DNA of 64,000 bases, from positions 3,534,001-3,598,000 of the forward strand of contig NZ_CP151632.1 in the NCBI RefSeq assembly GCF_040144835.1, in the 5' to 3' direction. The notes beneath the pieces were generated by a model that was not told the origin of the DNA, searched no databases, and saw nothing but the letters and a program-made list of their open reading frames with translations. The position numbers and the translations under genes were made by a program. Shown one piece after another: positions 1-8,986 of the stretch. The stretch's first letter is position 1. Each line of letters starts with the position of its first letter. The DNA comes from Microbacterium sp. LWS13-1.2 (lineage in GTDB: Bacteria; Actinomycetota; Actinomycetes; Actinomycetales; Microbacteriaceae).

Positions 1-1501
1 CCCCGGTGATGTACGGCGGAAGGTTGGCGGCGTCGGCCGGAGCGGTGTTGCCGATTGTGACGGTGAGCACGGCGTCGCCGGTCGCCCGGCCTGCGGCGTC
101 GAGGCTGCAGCCGTCCCAGGCGAGGGTGGCCGAGGCGTTCTGGTAGAAGTCCATCTTCGAGCCGGTGCCGTCGTTGACGTAGACGCCGAAGCGCGCGGCG
201 TCGTCGTCCGATCCCGGCAGGCCGCCGGCGAGAGTGGTGTCTGCCAGGAGGCCCTGCTCCTCCTCGTGCGCACTCCACAGCAGCAGGCGGTCCTCGTCGC
301 CGGCCCGGGTGAGTGCGGTCACGAGCGCCGCGGGGTCGACGTCGCCGCCCGACAGCTTCGCGAACACCGAAGCCGCGGCGACGGCGAAGAAGGCGTCCTG
401 GTCGGCCGGTCGCGGGTAGCGCGCATACACCTCGTTGAGGAGCAGCGGCACGGCGGTGTCGGCCGCGAGCACGTCGCCGGTGGGCAGGGTGATCGGGCCG
501 GTCGCCTGCAGGAGGTACGACAGAGCGACCGGGTCGAGTGCGATGACGCCGTCGACCTGCTGCCCGCCGTGCTCGCGGGCCCACATCTCACGCGCGAGGG
601 CGGCGCTCACCGCGAAGTCGGGCACCTGGGTCACGTTCTGGATGAACCGCGCGGGGCGTTCGCCGTAGATGGCGGTGATCTCGTCGTCCAGCGGCAGCAC
701 CGCGTCGTCGTAGCGGTCGTAGTCGCTCGACGATTCCTGCGCCGCCAGACTCAGCGCGCCGCCGTCGGTGTGGATGAGTGCCATCGCACCGGGGATGCCC
801 CCCAGCGAGCGCCACTCGGCGTTGTTCTGAAAGAGCACGAGGTAGTTGCGAGGGCCATCGGCGCCCAGCATCGACGGGATGAGCTGCGCGGCGCGCGCGA
901 GCGCGTCGGTGGCGGTCCCGGCCTCGGTCAGGAGGCCCTCGACCTCGTCGACCGCGGTGCGCACGGGGGTGACCAGCGCAGTGCGGTCGATCGCCGAGAC
1001 GGATGCCGCAGCCGCGCCGACCCCGTCGGTCGCGGTCTGGGCGGCGCCGCTGATCTGCTGCAGCGGCGCGAGGTCGAGGCGACCGCCCTGTGGGCGCAGC
1101 GCATCGACCTGGAAAGTGCCGGCCACCTCGGAGAGCGGACGCAGGGCGGTGCCCGCCACACCGTCGAGCGATTCGGCGACGGTGGCGACGGCGGCGAGCT
1201 GGGGTCCGACCCACGGGACGCCTTCCGCGAGCTTCCACACCGGGTCGGAGGTGAGGGCGTGAGCAGCGCCGGTGTCGGTCGCGAGGGCGGCGATCGCGTC
1301 GCCCGCGGCGGCGGGGTCGGCGAGGCTGTCGCGGACGGCGGCAGCGGTCTGCTGCGCGTCGCGCAGGTGGCTGTAGGCGAGTGCGCCGCGGATGCCGACC
1401 CATGCGGCGCCGAGGATCGCGACCAGCAGGACGACGCCGAGGACGACGGCGAAGACGGTGCCGCCGGTGCGCGCAGAGCGGGGCAGAGGCGAGTCGGTCA
1501 T
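1..1501 (-). CDS. DUF4012 domain protein, 3'-truncated by the window edge
   Basis: The frame runs without a stop from an ATG at 1501 to the window start, at least 500 residues, so the C-terminus is missing. The N-terminus is a short basic cytoplasmic segment (MTDSPLPRSARTGG) and one transmembrane helix at about residues 15-38, followed by a long Ala-rich extracellular region. The family signature LFQNNAEWRSLGGIPGA lies around 810-850 on the complementary strand. It resembles the DUF4012 hallmark (L-NN-E-R-GG-PG). DUF4012 proteins have no proven reaction but often sit beside actinobacterial polysaccharide genes, which fits this neighbourhood. It is divergent from the small gene at 1653. Family assignment is by motif recognition; function is unknown. 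Confidence 0.85.
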   Translation of the reverse strand, partial: MTDSPLPRSARTGGTVFAVVLGVVLLVAILGAAWVGIRGALAYSHLRDAQQTAAAVRDSLADPAAAGDAIAALATDTGAAHALTSDPVWKLAEGVPWVGPQLAAVATVAESLDGVAGTALRPLSEVAGTFQVDALRPQGGRLDLAPLQQISGAAQTATDGVGAAAASVSAIDRTALVTPVRTAVDEVEGLLTEAGTATDALARAAQLIPSMLGADGPRNYLVLFQNNAEWRSLGGIPGAMALIHTDGGALSLAAQESSSDYDRYDDAVLPLDDEITAIYGERPARFIQNVTQVPDFAVSAALAREMWAREHGGQQVDGVIALDPVALSYLLQATGPITLPTGDVLAADTAVPLLLNEVYARYPRPADQDAFFAVAAASVFAKLSGGDVDPAALVTALTRAGDEDRLLLWSAHEEEQGLLADTTLAGGLPGSDDDAARFGVYVNDGTGSKMDFYQNASATLAWDGCSLDAAGRATGDAVLTVTIGNTAPADAANLPPYITG

Positions 1502-1652
1502 CGATCCACCATACGATGCGGCTCAGGCGATCCTGAGCGCGAGACCCGTTGCGAAACCTTCCTGTCGACCGGTGGCAACATGCCGAGCGTAGGGTGGGGC
1601 CTGTGACGAGGGGGTCGCGTGACGTTCCGACTTCGGGGAATGGGGGCCCGCG

Positions 1653-1799
1653 ATGCCACGATCGAGACGACGGCGGCGCTACGACATCGGACACGAGCCG
1701 TGGCTGCTGCGTGAGTACGGTGGGGCGCCGATGTGGGTCATCTGCCTGGCGGCGGCGTTCCTCGTCGCCGTGGGCGTGGTGTGGCTGGTGGCGGGCTGA
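1653..1799 (+). CDS. small membrane peptide (48 aa), coupled to VanZ gene
   Basis: This is a 49-codon frame starting MPRSRRRRRYDIGHEPW. It has a very basic N-terminus and a single C-terminal hydrophobic helix (WVICLAAAFLVAVGVVWLVAG). The TGA stop at 1797-1799 overlaps the ATG of the VanZ-like gene by one base, which argues for translational coupling. The sequence fits a single-pass membrane protein with its basic end in the cytoplasm. I recognise no family. Codon use is GC3-rich like the neighbours, which supports coding. An alternative is that it is only a leader whose translation delivers ribosomes to the VanZ start. Confidence 0.55.
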   Translation: MPRSRRRRRYDIGHEPWLLREYGGAPMWVICLAAAFLVAVGVVWLVAG

Positions 1800-2260
1800 T
1801 GACCGATGCGCCCGCGCTCGCGTCCGCCGCCCCGACGACCGCGGCCGTCGCGGCGGTGCATGTCAGACGGGGTCAGCGGCGCGGCATCCGTCTGCTCGTC
1901 GTCTATGCCGTGATCCTGGCGTTGATCGCGTTCTGGCCCGTACCCGTCGACCGCGGCGCGTCGGGCTTCTTGCGGGCCATCTCTTCCGTGGTGCCCTGGC
2001 TGACCTACGACGTGATCGAGACGTCCGCGAACGTCCTGCTGTTCGTGCCGTTCGGAGTCCTGCTGGCGCTCGCTCTTCCCCTGCAGCGGGGGCTGGTGGT
2101 GCCGTTGGCGCTCGCCACGACGCTGGTGATCGAGTCGGGGCAGGCGCTGCTTCTCGCCGAGCGCACCCCTAGTCTGCGTGACATCGTTGCGAACGTGCTC
2201 GGCGCGACGATCGGCCTCGCCATCGTGCAGCTCATCGAACGGCGTGCGGCGCCGAAGTGA
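1799..2260 (+). CDS. VanZ-like family membrane protein
   Basis: This is a 153-residue protein starting MTDAPALASAAP. Hydrophobic segments lie near residues 33-50, 73-95, 100-118 and 129-147. The central motif ETSANVLLFVPFGVLLAL followed by ESGQALLLAERTPSLRDI matches the VanZ-like pattern (N-LLF-PFG... E--Q-----R--d--D---N--G). VanZ-like proteins are integral membrane proteins. The prototype VanZ gives low-level teicoplanin resistance, but most family members are of unknown role. It is coupled to the upstream small peptide (TGATG overlap) and convergent with the gene ending at 2274. No resistance role should be assumed. Confidence 0.85.
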   Translation: MTDAPALASAAPTTAAVAAVHVRRGQRRGIRLLVVYAVILALIAFWPVPVDRGASGFLRAISSVVPWLTYDVIETSANVLLFVPFGVLLALALPLQRGLVVPLALATTLVIESGQALLLAERTPSLRDIVANVLGATIGLAIVQLIERRAAPK

Positions 2261-2273
2261 CGGGTGCCGCGCG

Positions 2274-2636
2274 TCAGCGACCGAAGTAGCTGCGGGCGTC
2301 GCGGGTGCTCAGCAGGATCAGTCCGATGAGCGACAGCAGCGACCCGCCGATCACAGACCACAGGCTGGCGCCGGAGAAGAGTCCGAGCACCTGCAGGACG
2401 ATGGTGATGGCGAAGACGACCATCGCGATCGTGCGGGCGGTGGGGTTGCCGCGCCAGAGCCCGACGCCGACGGCGAGGGTGATGGCGCCGATGATGAGGC
2501 TGATCCAGCCGAGGATCGCCGGCCAGGTGATGAAGAGACCGGCGATGATCACGAAGATCGATCCGACGATCTGCAGGAAGCCGGAGATCCAGGCGATGAT
2601 GGCGACGAGCGTGACGCCGAGCGGGCGCTGAGACAT
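2274..2636 (-). CDS. four-helix integral membrane protein (DUF7144-like)
   Basis: This is a 120-residue protein, almost entirely hydrophobic, with four predicted helices at about residues 7-35, 40-61, 66-87 and 91-110 and an Arg-rich end (STRDARSYFGR). The ATG at 2636 is supported by a GGAGG sequence eight bases upstream. It resembles small actinobacterial membrane proteins of the DUF7144 type, but that is by general pattern only. No catalytic residues are evident. It is transcribed alone, with a tandem repeat upstream and the convergent VanZ gene downstream. Confidence 0.7.
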   Translation of the reverse strand: MSQRPLGVTLVAIIAWISGFLQIVGSIFVIIAGLFITWPAILGWISLIIGAITLAVGVGLWRGNPTARTIAMVVFAITIVLQVLGLFSGASLWSVIGGSLLSLIGLILLSTRDARSYFGR

Positions 2637-2733
2637 GGGTGAGTCCTCCGTGGCGAGACAGATTCTGCTGACGGCTCCAACGTAGCGGTCGCCTGCCGCC
2701 GGGCACGTCTTTCACCGCGCATATCGTTCACGT

Positions 2734-2778
2734 TTCACCGGGTACGTCTTCACCGGGTACGTCTTCACCGGGTACGTC
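2734..2778. repeat. three tandem copies of a 15-bp unit
   Basis: TTCACCGGGTACGTC occurs three times head to tail without a gap. Degenerate half-copies flank it (GGGCACGTCTTTCACCG before, TTTCAC after). It lies in the noncoding gap between the HNH gene (stop at 2808) and the upstream end of the membrane protein gene (start 2636). Copy number could vary by slippage, and it may lie within the leader of the 2274-2636 gene. Confidence 0.85.
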
Positions 2779-2807
2779 TTTCACGCTGAACTGCTCGAGC
2801 TCGGCGC

Positions 2808-4181
2808 TCAGAATGGGGCGGCGGTTTCGTCGCCCGGCACGAAGCCGACGCGCCGAGGAGGATGGTCGAGGTACGGCCGGCCGGCCGGACTGGTCCACTC
2901 GAGGGTGCCGCCGGGGAGCTGGCGCACCGTCCAATCGGTCGCGTGTTTCAGCGTGTGATGTCGTCTGCAGAGGCAGGCGAGATTGCGGATGTCGGTCGGA
3001 CCGCCTCGGGCATGGTCGTGCGTGTGGTCGTCATCGCACAGTCGCGCCGGCCTTCGGCATCCGGGGAAGCGGCAGTGCGGATCCCGGGCGTTGAGGTACC
3101 GCTGCTGTGCAGCGGAGGGTTGGTAGCGGTCGACCGCGAGGACCATCCCGGTCACCGGATCGGTCATCACGCGGTCCCAACCCGGCGCGTCACCGGCGAG
3201 GCGTCGCGCGGTGGCGGGGTCGACGGGCGCGACGCCGTCGAGTTCGGCCCCGCCGCTCGTGACCCCGGTCAGGGTCGTGACAGGCACCGTGATCTGCACC
3301 GTCGCGCGGATCGCGCCCAGACCGCCCGGCGCAGCGTCGAGTGTCGGATCGATCACCGGAGCGCCGGTGAGGAGCATGTCGGCGACGAGGTCGGCGCGGA
3401 TCTGGTCGATCGTCCGTTGGTCGAACCACATTCCTTCGTCGGGAGCGGTCTCGCTGCTGCTGTCGGTCGCGCCAGAGGCTGCGGCATCCGTCGCGTCTTG
3501 CGTCATCCGGAACGCGCGCCGGCGTGCGGTGTCGACGCGTTTGATGAGCTTGGCCTGCCGGGTGGTGCGGTCGAGGATGCCGTGGGCGAGCGCGGTCGGG
3601 AGCAGCTCGTTCAGCAGTGACATGCCGTCGTCGAGGTCGGTCACCCAGATGCGGCGGCCCTGCACCGCGAGGTCGTGGCGCTCTTGAAGGGTGAGCGGGT
3701 TGCGGATGTCTGCCTGCTGCCGGGCGTAGGCGCGGGTGCGCGCCGGCGTCGTCGTCTCTGCGTATTCGAGAACCGCGCGTTCGAACTCGGCCCGTGCCGC
3801 GGGCTCGTCGATCGCGCCGCCGCCGTCGAGGATCGCGCTCACGTGGGCGCGCGAGATGCGCCCCTCTTCGAGGGCTGTCACGGTGGCCGCGAACCAGGTG
3901 GTGAGCCGATGTGCGTCCCACATGTGCGACTGCATCGTGCGGTCGTTGACCTTGACGGCGAGTCCGAGCTCGGCCGCCAGTGCGCGCAGCGGCATGTCGC
4001 GTTCCTTCGTGCGTGCCGACGGGATGCGCGCCTGCTGCGTCTCAGCGAGAGCAAACGCGTCGGCCAGGAGGCGCAGCTTGCGGCCGTGGAGAGCGGCCTC
4101 TTCGGCGTGGAGGCGACGCAGCTCGTCGGCCAGCGCGCCGGCGCGCTGCGCCTCGACCCTGTCGCGTTCCGCGTCGTCCAC
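2808..4181 (-). CDS. HNH endonuclease with DUF222 domain (13E12-repeat type)
   Basis: The protein has an N-terminal helical DUF222 region (about residues 1-300, with MQSHMWDAHRLTTWF and LEEGRISRAHVSAI segments). A C-terminal HNH nuclease domain follows, with CRFPGC, the DDDHTHDHARGG core and CLCRRHHTLKH. Conserved His/Asp and paired Cys suggest a metal-dependent nuclease fold. The frame could begin upstream at 4253, but a GTG at 4181 has AAAGGG eight bases upstream and removes a compositionally odd leader, so I chose it (457 residues). The family is multicopy in Microbacteriaceae and mycobacteria; its role is unknown, possibly mobile or conflict-related. A second member begins at 63361. It sits just outside the polysaccharide genes. 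Confidence 0.85.
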   Translation of the reverse strand: MDDAERDRVEAQRAGALADELRRLHAEEAALHGRKLRLLADAFALAETQQARIPSARTKERDMPLRALAAELGLAVKVNDRTMQSHMWDAHRLTTWFAATVTALEEGRISRAHVSAILDGGGAIDEPAARAEFERAVLEYAETTTPARTRAYARQQADIRNPLTLQERHDLAVQGRRIWVTDLDDGMSLLNELLPTALAHGILDRTTRQAKLIKRVDTARRRAFRMTQDATDAAASGATDSSSETAPDEGMWFDQRTIDQIRADLVADMLLTGAPVIDPTLDAAPGGLGAIRATVQITVPVTTLTGVTSGGAELDGVAPVDPATARRLAGDAPGWDRVMTDPVTGMVLAVDRYQPSAAQQRYLNARDPHCRFPGCRRPARLCDDDHTHDHARGGPTDIRNLACLCRRHHTLKHATDWTVRQLPGGTLEWTSPAGRPYLDHPPRRVGFVPGDETAAPF

Positions 4182-4412
4182 GATGTGCCCTTTCGCCGCG
4201 CCATGCGCGGCCGTTCCCGAACGGGTTTCGCCGATCCGAGCCGCGGGGCACATCGCGGATCAGTCGTCGCGGAGGGACCGGATCGCCGATCTCTTCGCTA
4301 CTTCTATGATGCCGAGGGCCTCCGACATCGGCGGCTGTCGCCGCCGCGCGACCACGCAGCAACGGTCCAGCCCGTGGATGCGGAAGACGACGATGTGGCG
4401 GCAGCCCACGGG

Positions 4413-5396
4413 CTATCGGCGGAGGCTGCCGATGTGGTCGCGGTACCAGGCGACGGTGCGGTCCAGCCCGTCTGCGAGCGAGATCTTCGCTGTCCACCCG
4501 GCGTCGGCGAGCTTGGAGACGTCGAGCAGCTTCTGCGGGGTGCCGTCGGGCTTGGTGGTGTCCCACTCGGTGTCGCCCTCGTACCCGACTACGCCGGCGA
4601 TGGTCTCGGCGATCTCGCGGATGGTAACGTCCGACCCGGTGCCGACGTTGACCTGCTCCGGCCCGTCGTAGTGCTCGAGGAGGTGCAGCACGGCATCCGC
4701 CATGTCATCCGAATGCAGGAACTCGCGCCGGGGGGTGCCGGTGCCCCAGTTCGTCACCGACGCCGCGCCGGACTTCGCCGCCTCGTCATACCGGCGGATC
4801 AGCGCCGGCAGCACATGCGAGCCGTTCGGGGAGAAGTTGTCGTTCGGTCCGTACAGGTTCGTCGGCATCGCCGAGATCCACGGCAGCCCGTACTGGCGAC
4901 GCACCGCCTGGACGTTCAGGATGCCGGCGATCTTCGCGATCGCATACGCGTCGTTCGTCGGCTCCAGATGCCCGGTAAGCAGTGCGTCCTCCCGGATCGG
5001 CTGCTCCGCGAACTTCGGGTAGATGCACGAGGACCCCAGGAACGCGACCCGCTCCACCTCGTACTTCACCGCCGCATCCATCACGTTCGACTGGATGCGG
5101 AGGTTGTCGCTGAGGAAGTCCACCGGATAGGTGCTGTTCGCCAGGATGCCGCCGACCTTCGCCGCCGCCAGCACCAGGTAGCGCGGCTTGATCTCCGCCA
5201 GATAGTCGAACACCGCGTCGCGGTCCTTCAGGTCCAGCTCCGCGGACGTCTTGCCGACGATGTTCGTGAACCCGGCGCTCTCCAGCCGGCGCACGATCGC
5301 CGAGCCGACCAGCCCGCGATGACCTGCCACGTAGAACGTCGCATCCCGATCCAGCGGCGCCGGGACGTACTGCACAGCGTCGGTGGTGGCCGTCAC
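4413..5396 (-). CDS. fcl: GDP-L-fucose synthase, copy 1
   Basis: A 327-residue short-chain dehydrogenase/reductase epimerase. It converts GDP-4-keto-6-deoxy-mannose to GDP-L-fucose in the cytoplasm using NADPH. The Rossmann motif is [10 protein letters not shown] (about residues 21-30). The family segments [27 protein letters not shown] and [11 protein letters not shown] are intact, and the catalytic Tyr-Lys lies in the YAIAKIAG motif. The GTG start overlaps the gmd stop (GTGA), so the pair is translationally coupled. A near-copy at 38238-39221 differs at roughly 26 of 327 residues by eye. The length is typical for WcaG/Fcl. Confidence 0.95.
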   Translation of the reverse strand: MTATTDAVQYVPAPLDRDATFYVAGHRGLVGSAIVRRLESAGFTNIVGKTSAELDLKDRDAVFDYLAEIKPRYLVLAAAKVGGILANSTYPVDFLSDNLRIQSNVMDAAVKYEVERVAFLGSSCIYPKFAEQPIREDALLTGHLEPTNDAYAIAKIAGILNVQAVRRQYGLPWISAMPTNLYGPNDNFSPNGSHVLPALIRRYDEAAKSGAASVTNWGTGTPRREFLHSDDMADAVLHLLEHYDGPEQVNVGTGSDVTIREIAETIAGVVGYEGDTEWDTTKPDGTPQKLLDVSKLADAGWTAKISLADGLDRTVAWYRDHIGSLRR

Positions 5397-6436
5397 TTGC
5401 CGACCAGTGAGGGCTCGGATGTCCAGGAGACCAGGTTGACGGCGTCGATCCACTCCGGACGCTTGTCCAGCGCCTCCACGTCGGCGTCGACCATCAGCTC
5501 GGCGACCGCCATCCCGTCGAGCGTGGTCTTCCAGCCGAGCTTCTCGTGCGCCTTCGTGGGGTCGCCGATGAGGGCGGCCACCTCCGTCGGACGCAGGTAG
5601 CGCTCGTCGAACTTGACGAACTCCTGCCAGTCCAGGCCGACGTGCCCGAATGCCGCCGCGAGGAAGTCTCGGATCGTGTAGCCGATGCCGGTGGCGAGGA
5701 CGAAGTCGTCCGGTTCGTCGACCTGCAGCATCCGCCACATCCCCTCGACGTACTCCGCCGCATACCCCCAGTCTCTGATGGAGTCCAGGTTGCCGAGATA
5801 GAGATCCTTCTGCTCACCGGCCTGGATGCGGGCGACCGCGCGGGTGATCTTGCGCGTGACGAAGGTCTCGCCGCGGCGGGGTGACTCGTGGTTGAAGAGG
5901 ATGCCGTTCACCGCGAAGAGGTCGTACGCCTCCCGGTAGTTCTTCGTGATCCAGAAGCTGTACAGCTTGGCCGCCGCATACGGCGACCGCGGGTAGAACG
6001 GCGACTGCTCGTTCTGAGGGGGAGGCGTGGCTCCGTAGAGCTCCGACGTGGAGGCCTGGTAGAACTTCGTGTCGATGCCTGAGAGGCGTACCGCTTCGAG
6101 CAGACGGATCGTGCCGATGCCCGTCGTGTCAGCGGTGTGCACGGGCTCGTCGAACGACACCCGCACATGCGACTGCGCGGCCAGGTTGTAGACCTCGTGC
6201 GGATGGATCTTCATGAGCAGAGTCACCAGGCCCGCCCCGTCGCTGAGGTCCCCGTAGTGGAGGAAGAGCCTGGCGCTCGGGTCGTGGGGATCGACGTAGA
6301 GATGGTCGATGCGATGCGTGTTGAAGGTCGACGCCCGGCGTATGAGGCCGTGGACCTCGTAGCCCTTTCCGAGCAGCAGCTCGGCGAGGTAAGAGCCGTC
6401 CTGACCGGTGATACCGGTGATGAGTGCACGCTTCAC
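5393..6436 (-). CDS. gmd: GDP-mannose 4,6-dehydratase, copy 1
   Basis: A 347-residue dehydratase of the extended SDR family. It converts GDP-D-mannose to GDP-4-keto-6-deoxy-D-mannose, the substrate of the downstream fcl product. The NAD(P) motif is [14 protein letters not shown]. The family motifs [22 protein letters not shown] and [10 protein letters not shown], the catalytic YxxxK ([12 protein letters not shown]) and [19 protein letters not shown] are complete. The GTG at 6436 follows a purine-rich GGGGACGGAG and gives VKRALITG, matching the MPKRALITG start of copy 2 at 40264. An in-frame start at 6490 adds an unlikely leader. It is coupled to fcl by a GTGA overlap. Confidence 0.95.
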   Translation of the reverse strand: MKRALITGITGQDGSYLAELLLGKGYEVHGLIRRASTFNTHRIDHLYVDPHDPSARLFLHYGDLSDGAGLVTLLMKIHPHEVYNLAAQSHVRVSFDEPVHTADTTGIGTIRLLEAVRLSGIDTKFYQASTSELYGATPPPQNEQSPFYPRSPYAAAKLYSFWITKNYREAYDLFAVNGILFNHESPRRGETFVTRKITRAVARIQAGEQKDLYLGNLDSIRDWGYAAEYVEGMWRMLQVDEPDDFVLATGIGYTIRDFLAAAFGHVGLDWQEFVKFDERYLRPTEVAALIGDPTKAHEKLGWKTTLDGMAVAELMVDADVEALDKRPEWIDAVNLVSWTSEPSLVGK

Positions 6437-6689
6437 GTCGTACTCCGTCCCCCAGCGACTCGCGGAGGGCGTACGAACGCCTGCGCACAAGTCACGGAAT
6501 ACTCGACGCCGACAGCCAGGCTCTTGGTGGGCCTGTCGGGAGCTGTCTCACCGTCGAGAACAGTGCGACAATACCGCAGTCCGCGCGGCGAGAATAGGGC
6601 TCTCGTCAGGCGCTCTCGTCAGGAGCTCCCGGCAACGACCGACGCCGGGGTATGAGCTCCGGCCGCGCCGGTCGCGACGGAGCCGGGTG

Positions 6690-8000
6690 TTATGGGCGTC
6701 CCATGCCGTAGTAGGTCCACCCGGCGGCCCGCCAGGCGGCGGCGTCCCATCCGTTGCGGCCGTCGATGACGACGCGGCCGGCGGTGAGGGTGGAGGCGTG
6801 TTCGGGGGTGAGGTCGCGGCGGTATTCGTCCCATTCGGTGACGAGCACGATGGCGTCGGCTTCGCGGAGGGCTTCGTCGCGGTCTTCGACGTAGTTCAGC
6901 TGCGGGTGCAGGCGCTGCGCGTTGGGGATGGCGGCGGGGTCGGTGATGGTGACCCAGGCTCCGAGGCCGTGCAGGCGGATGGCGACGTCGAGGGCGGGGG
7001 AGTCGCGGATGTCGTCGCTGTAGGGCTTGAACGCGGCGCCGAGCAGGGTGACGTTCTTCTTGAACACGGAGCCGCCGAACGCGTTGATGACGAGGTCGAC
7101 GGCACGGTCGCGGCGGCGGAGGTTGATCGCGTCGACTTCGCGGAGGAAGGCGACGGATTCGCCGCGGCCGAGTTCTTCGGCGCGGGCGGAGAACGCACGG
7201 ATGTCTTTGGGGAGGCAGCCGCCGCCGAAGCCGATGCCGGCGCCGAGGAAGCGGCGGCCGATGCGCACGTCGTGTCCGATCGCGTCGGCGAGCTGGGTGA
7301 CGTCGGCGCCGGTGACTTCGGCGATCTCGGCCATCGCGTTGATGAACGAGATCTTGGTGGCCAGGAACGCGTTGGCGGCGACCTTGACCAGCTCGGCGGT
7401 GGCGCGGTCGGTGACGATGAACGGCGTCTGTTTGGCGACGGCCGGGTGGTACACCTCACGCAGGATGTCGGCGGCCCGCTCGCCGTCGTCGCCGGCGTCC
7501 ACGCCGACCACGAGGCGGTCCGGGTCGATGGTGTCCTTGACGGCGTAGCCCTCGCGCAGGAACTCGGGGTTCCACACCAGCGTCGCACCGGTCGCCTCGA
7601 TGCGCGGTGCGAGGTCTGCCGCGGTGCCGACGGGCACCGTCGACTTGCCCGCGACGACGTCACCGGCAGACAGGTAGGGGAGCAGGCCGTCGACGGCCGC
7701 GTTCACGTAGGTGAGGTCGGCGGCGTAGCCGTCCTTCTGCTGCGGCGTCCCGACGCCGATGAAGTGCACCTTCGCGCCGGCGGCCTCGGCCATGTCGGTC
7801 GTGAACTTCAGGCGGCCCGACTCCACTCCGGCGGTGAGCAGTTCCTGCAGGTCGGGCTCGAAGAAGGGCGCCTCGCCGCGGGAGAGGGCGTCGACCTTCC
7901 GCCGGTCGACGTCGATGCCGACCACGTCGTGACCGATCGAGGCCATAGCGGCGGCGTGGACGGCGCCGAGGTACCCGCAGCCGATGACAGACATACGCAT
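6690..8000 (-). CDS. ugd: UDP-glucose 6-dehydrogenase
   Basis: A 436-residue UDP-glucose/GDP-mannose dehydrogenase. It oxidises UDP-glucose to UDP-glucuronate with two NAD+. The N-terminal Rossmann motif is VIGCGYLGAVHA (residues 5-16). The GVGTPQQKDG and GKSTVPVGT motifs follow. The catalytic cysteine is C262 in GFGGGCLPKDI, and the C-terminal UDP-binding domain has LLGAAFKPYSDDIRDSP. An AAGGG sequence precedes the ATG. Only 24 bases separate it from the stop of the phosphopantetheinyl transferase gene on the same strand, so it probably belongs to the acyl-cassette operon. It supplies uronic acid residues for the polysaccharides encoded around it. Confidence 0.95.
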   Translation of the reverse strand: MRMSVIGCGYLGAVHAAAMASIGHDVVGIDVDRRKVDALSRGEAPFFEPDLQELLTAGVESGRLKFTTDMAEAAGAKVHFIGVGTPQQKDGYAADLTYVNAAVDGLLPYLSAGDVVAGKSTVPVGTAADLAPRIEATGATLVWNPEFLREGYAVKDTIDPDRLVVGVDAGDDGERAADILREVYHPAVAKQTPFIVTDRATAELVKVAANAFLATKISFINAMAEIAEVTGADVTQLADAIGHDVRIGRRFLGAGIGFGGGCLPKDIRAFSARAEELGRGESVAFLREVDAINLRRRDRAVDLVINAFGGSVFKKNVTLLGAAFKPYSDDIRDSPALDVAIRLHGLGAWVTITDPAAIPNAQRLHPQLNYVEDRDEALREADAIVLVTEWDEYRRDLTPEHASTLTAGRVVIDGRNGWDAAAWRAAGWTYYGMGRP

Positions 8001-8024
8001 GAGAGTGCCCTTCCAGGGATGGGA

Positions 8025-8726
8025 CTAGACGATCGCCCTGACGGACGACCGTGAACGGGAAGGGGCAGCATCGACCCAGCTGACAGCGATCCTTGCATGA
8101 GTGACGCCCGATGCGGGAGTCAGCACACCGCGGACAGTGTGGTTGTTACGCAGGTGGGCGACCGCGAGCTCCCGGAAATCCAGTGCGAGCCCCTCGCCGA
8201 CCGCCTTGGCATAGGACTCCTTGACGGCCCACAGCTGGGTGAGCCATGCCCTCCGGCCGGTGGACTCCAGGCCGTCGGCGTGGCGGCGCTCCGCCGGCGT
8301 GCACAGGCGACGTGCCAGCGACGGCTGGTCGAACACCGGCGCGACGAGCTCGATGTCCACGCCGATGCGGCCGTGCTCGACGACCCCGACCACGAGCCGG
8401 TCGCCGGCGTGAGCGATGCTGACGTCCAGCGTCGAGCCCGCGAGTCGTGGCTTGACGCCGCGCGGAGTCGCCTCGAACCCTCGCCAGGCGCGCCCCAGGC
8501 GTCCGGTGACGATGTCGCGTACCCACCTCCTCGCGGTCAGGAAGGACGGGAGCCGTGACTCGTCGACCGAACCGAGGGCTGCGGCATCCGCTCCGAGGAG
8601 GTGCGCAGCGTCGACGAGGTCGTGGTCGATGTCGTCGCGCGCGGGGATGCGGCCCATCACGACGTGAACCCCTCGCGCCGAGACGAGGCTTCGGCGTGCA
8701 CCGGTCGCGGGGTCACTCGTCGACAC
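8025..8726 (-). CDS. 4'-phosphopantetheinyl transferase (Sfp type)
   Basis: This protein transfers the 4'-phosphopantetheine arm of CoA to a carrier-protein serine. The substrate is presumably the adjacent acyl carrier protein. The signature is complete: RIGVDIEL (Mg-binding Asp/Glu) in the middle and WAVKESYAKAVGEGL (KExxxK) about 40 residues later. The N-terminal half has VHVVMGRIP, like the VHVW-type opening of Sfp enzymes. I chose the GTG at 8726 (233 residues), which overlaps the ACP stop by 14 bases. An ATG at 8657 would remove the VHVV strand. ACP and its activating enzyme side by side indicate a self-contained acyl pathway. Confidence 0.88.
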   Translation of the reverse strand: MSTSDPATGARRSLVSARGVHVVMGRIPARDDIDHDLVDAAHLLGADAAALGSVDESRLPSFLTARRWVRDIVTGRLGRAWRGFEATPRGVKPRLAGSTLDVSIAHAGDRLVVGVVEHGRIGVDIELVAPVFDQPSLARRLCTPAERRHADGLESTGRRAWLTQLWAVKESYAKAVGEGLALDFRELAVAHLRNNHTVRGVLTPASGVTHARIAVSWVDAAPSRSRSSVRAIV

Positions 8727-8967
8727 GCTGGCGGATTCCCTCGGCGAGCTCGCGGATGGTGGGGTGATCCCACACGATCGTCGGGTCGACCTCGAGCTCG
8801 AACTCATCCTCGATGTCTCCGCAGAGCGTGAGGGCGTAGACCGAGTCGAGCCCGAGTTCGGCGAGCGGCGTGTCGACGGTGAAGTCGTCGGCCTGCATCT
8901 TGCCGTAGGCGACGACGCGTCCGACGAGCCACTGCTCGATCTCGGTGGCGGTCAGCTGTGCGGGCAT
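8713..8967 (-). CDS. acyl carrier protein
   Basis: An 84-residue phosphopantetheine-binding carrier protein. The attachment site is Ser42 in LGLDSVYALTL, flanked by acidic helix II (GDIEDEFELEVD) and IVWDHPTIRELA. The GLDS plus WDHPTI pattern is closer to polyketide/FAAL-associated carrier domains than to the housekeeping fatty-acid ACP. It lies 19 bases after the second dehydrogenase gene and overlaps the phosphopantetheinyl transferase gene. It probably receives the acyl-adenylate from the ligase at 11847-13628 and carries the chain while the dehydrogenases act. No polyketide or peptide synthase is in the window. Confidence 0.92.
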   Translation of the reverse strand: MPAQLTATEIEQWLVGRVVAYGKMQADDFTVDTPLAELGLDSVYALTLCGDIEDEFELEVDPTIVWDHPTIRELAEGIRQRVDE

Positions 8968-8986
8968 GGTGTCGTCCTTTCGCTGG

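Noticed and set aside
266..1606. Long plus-strand open frame opposite the DUF4012 gene
   Set aside because: It is very Arg/Gly/Asp-rich with no family motif, and the minus strand carries a clear DUF4012 protein. It is a GC-rich antisense shadow.
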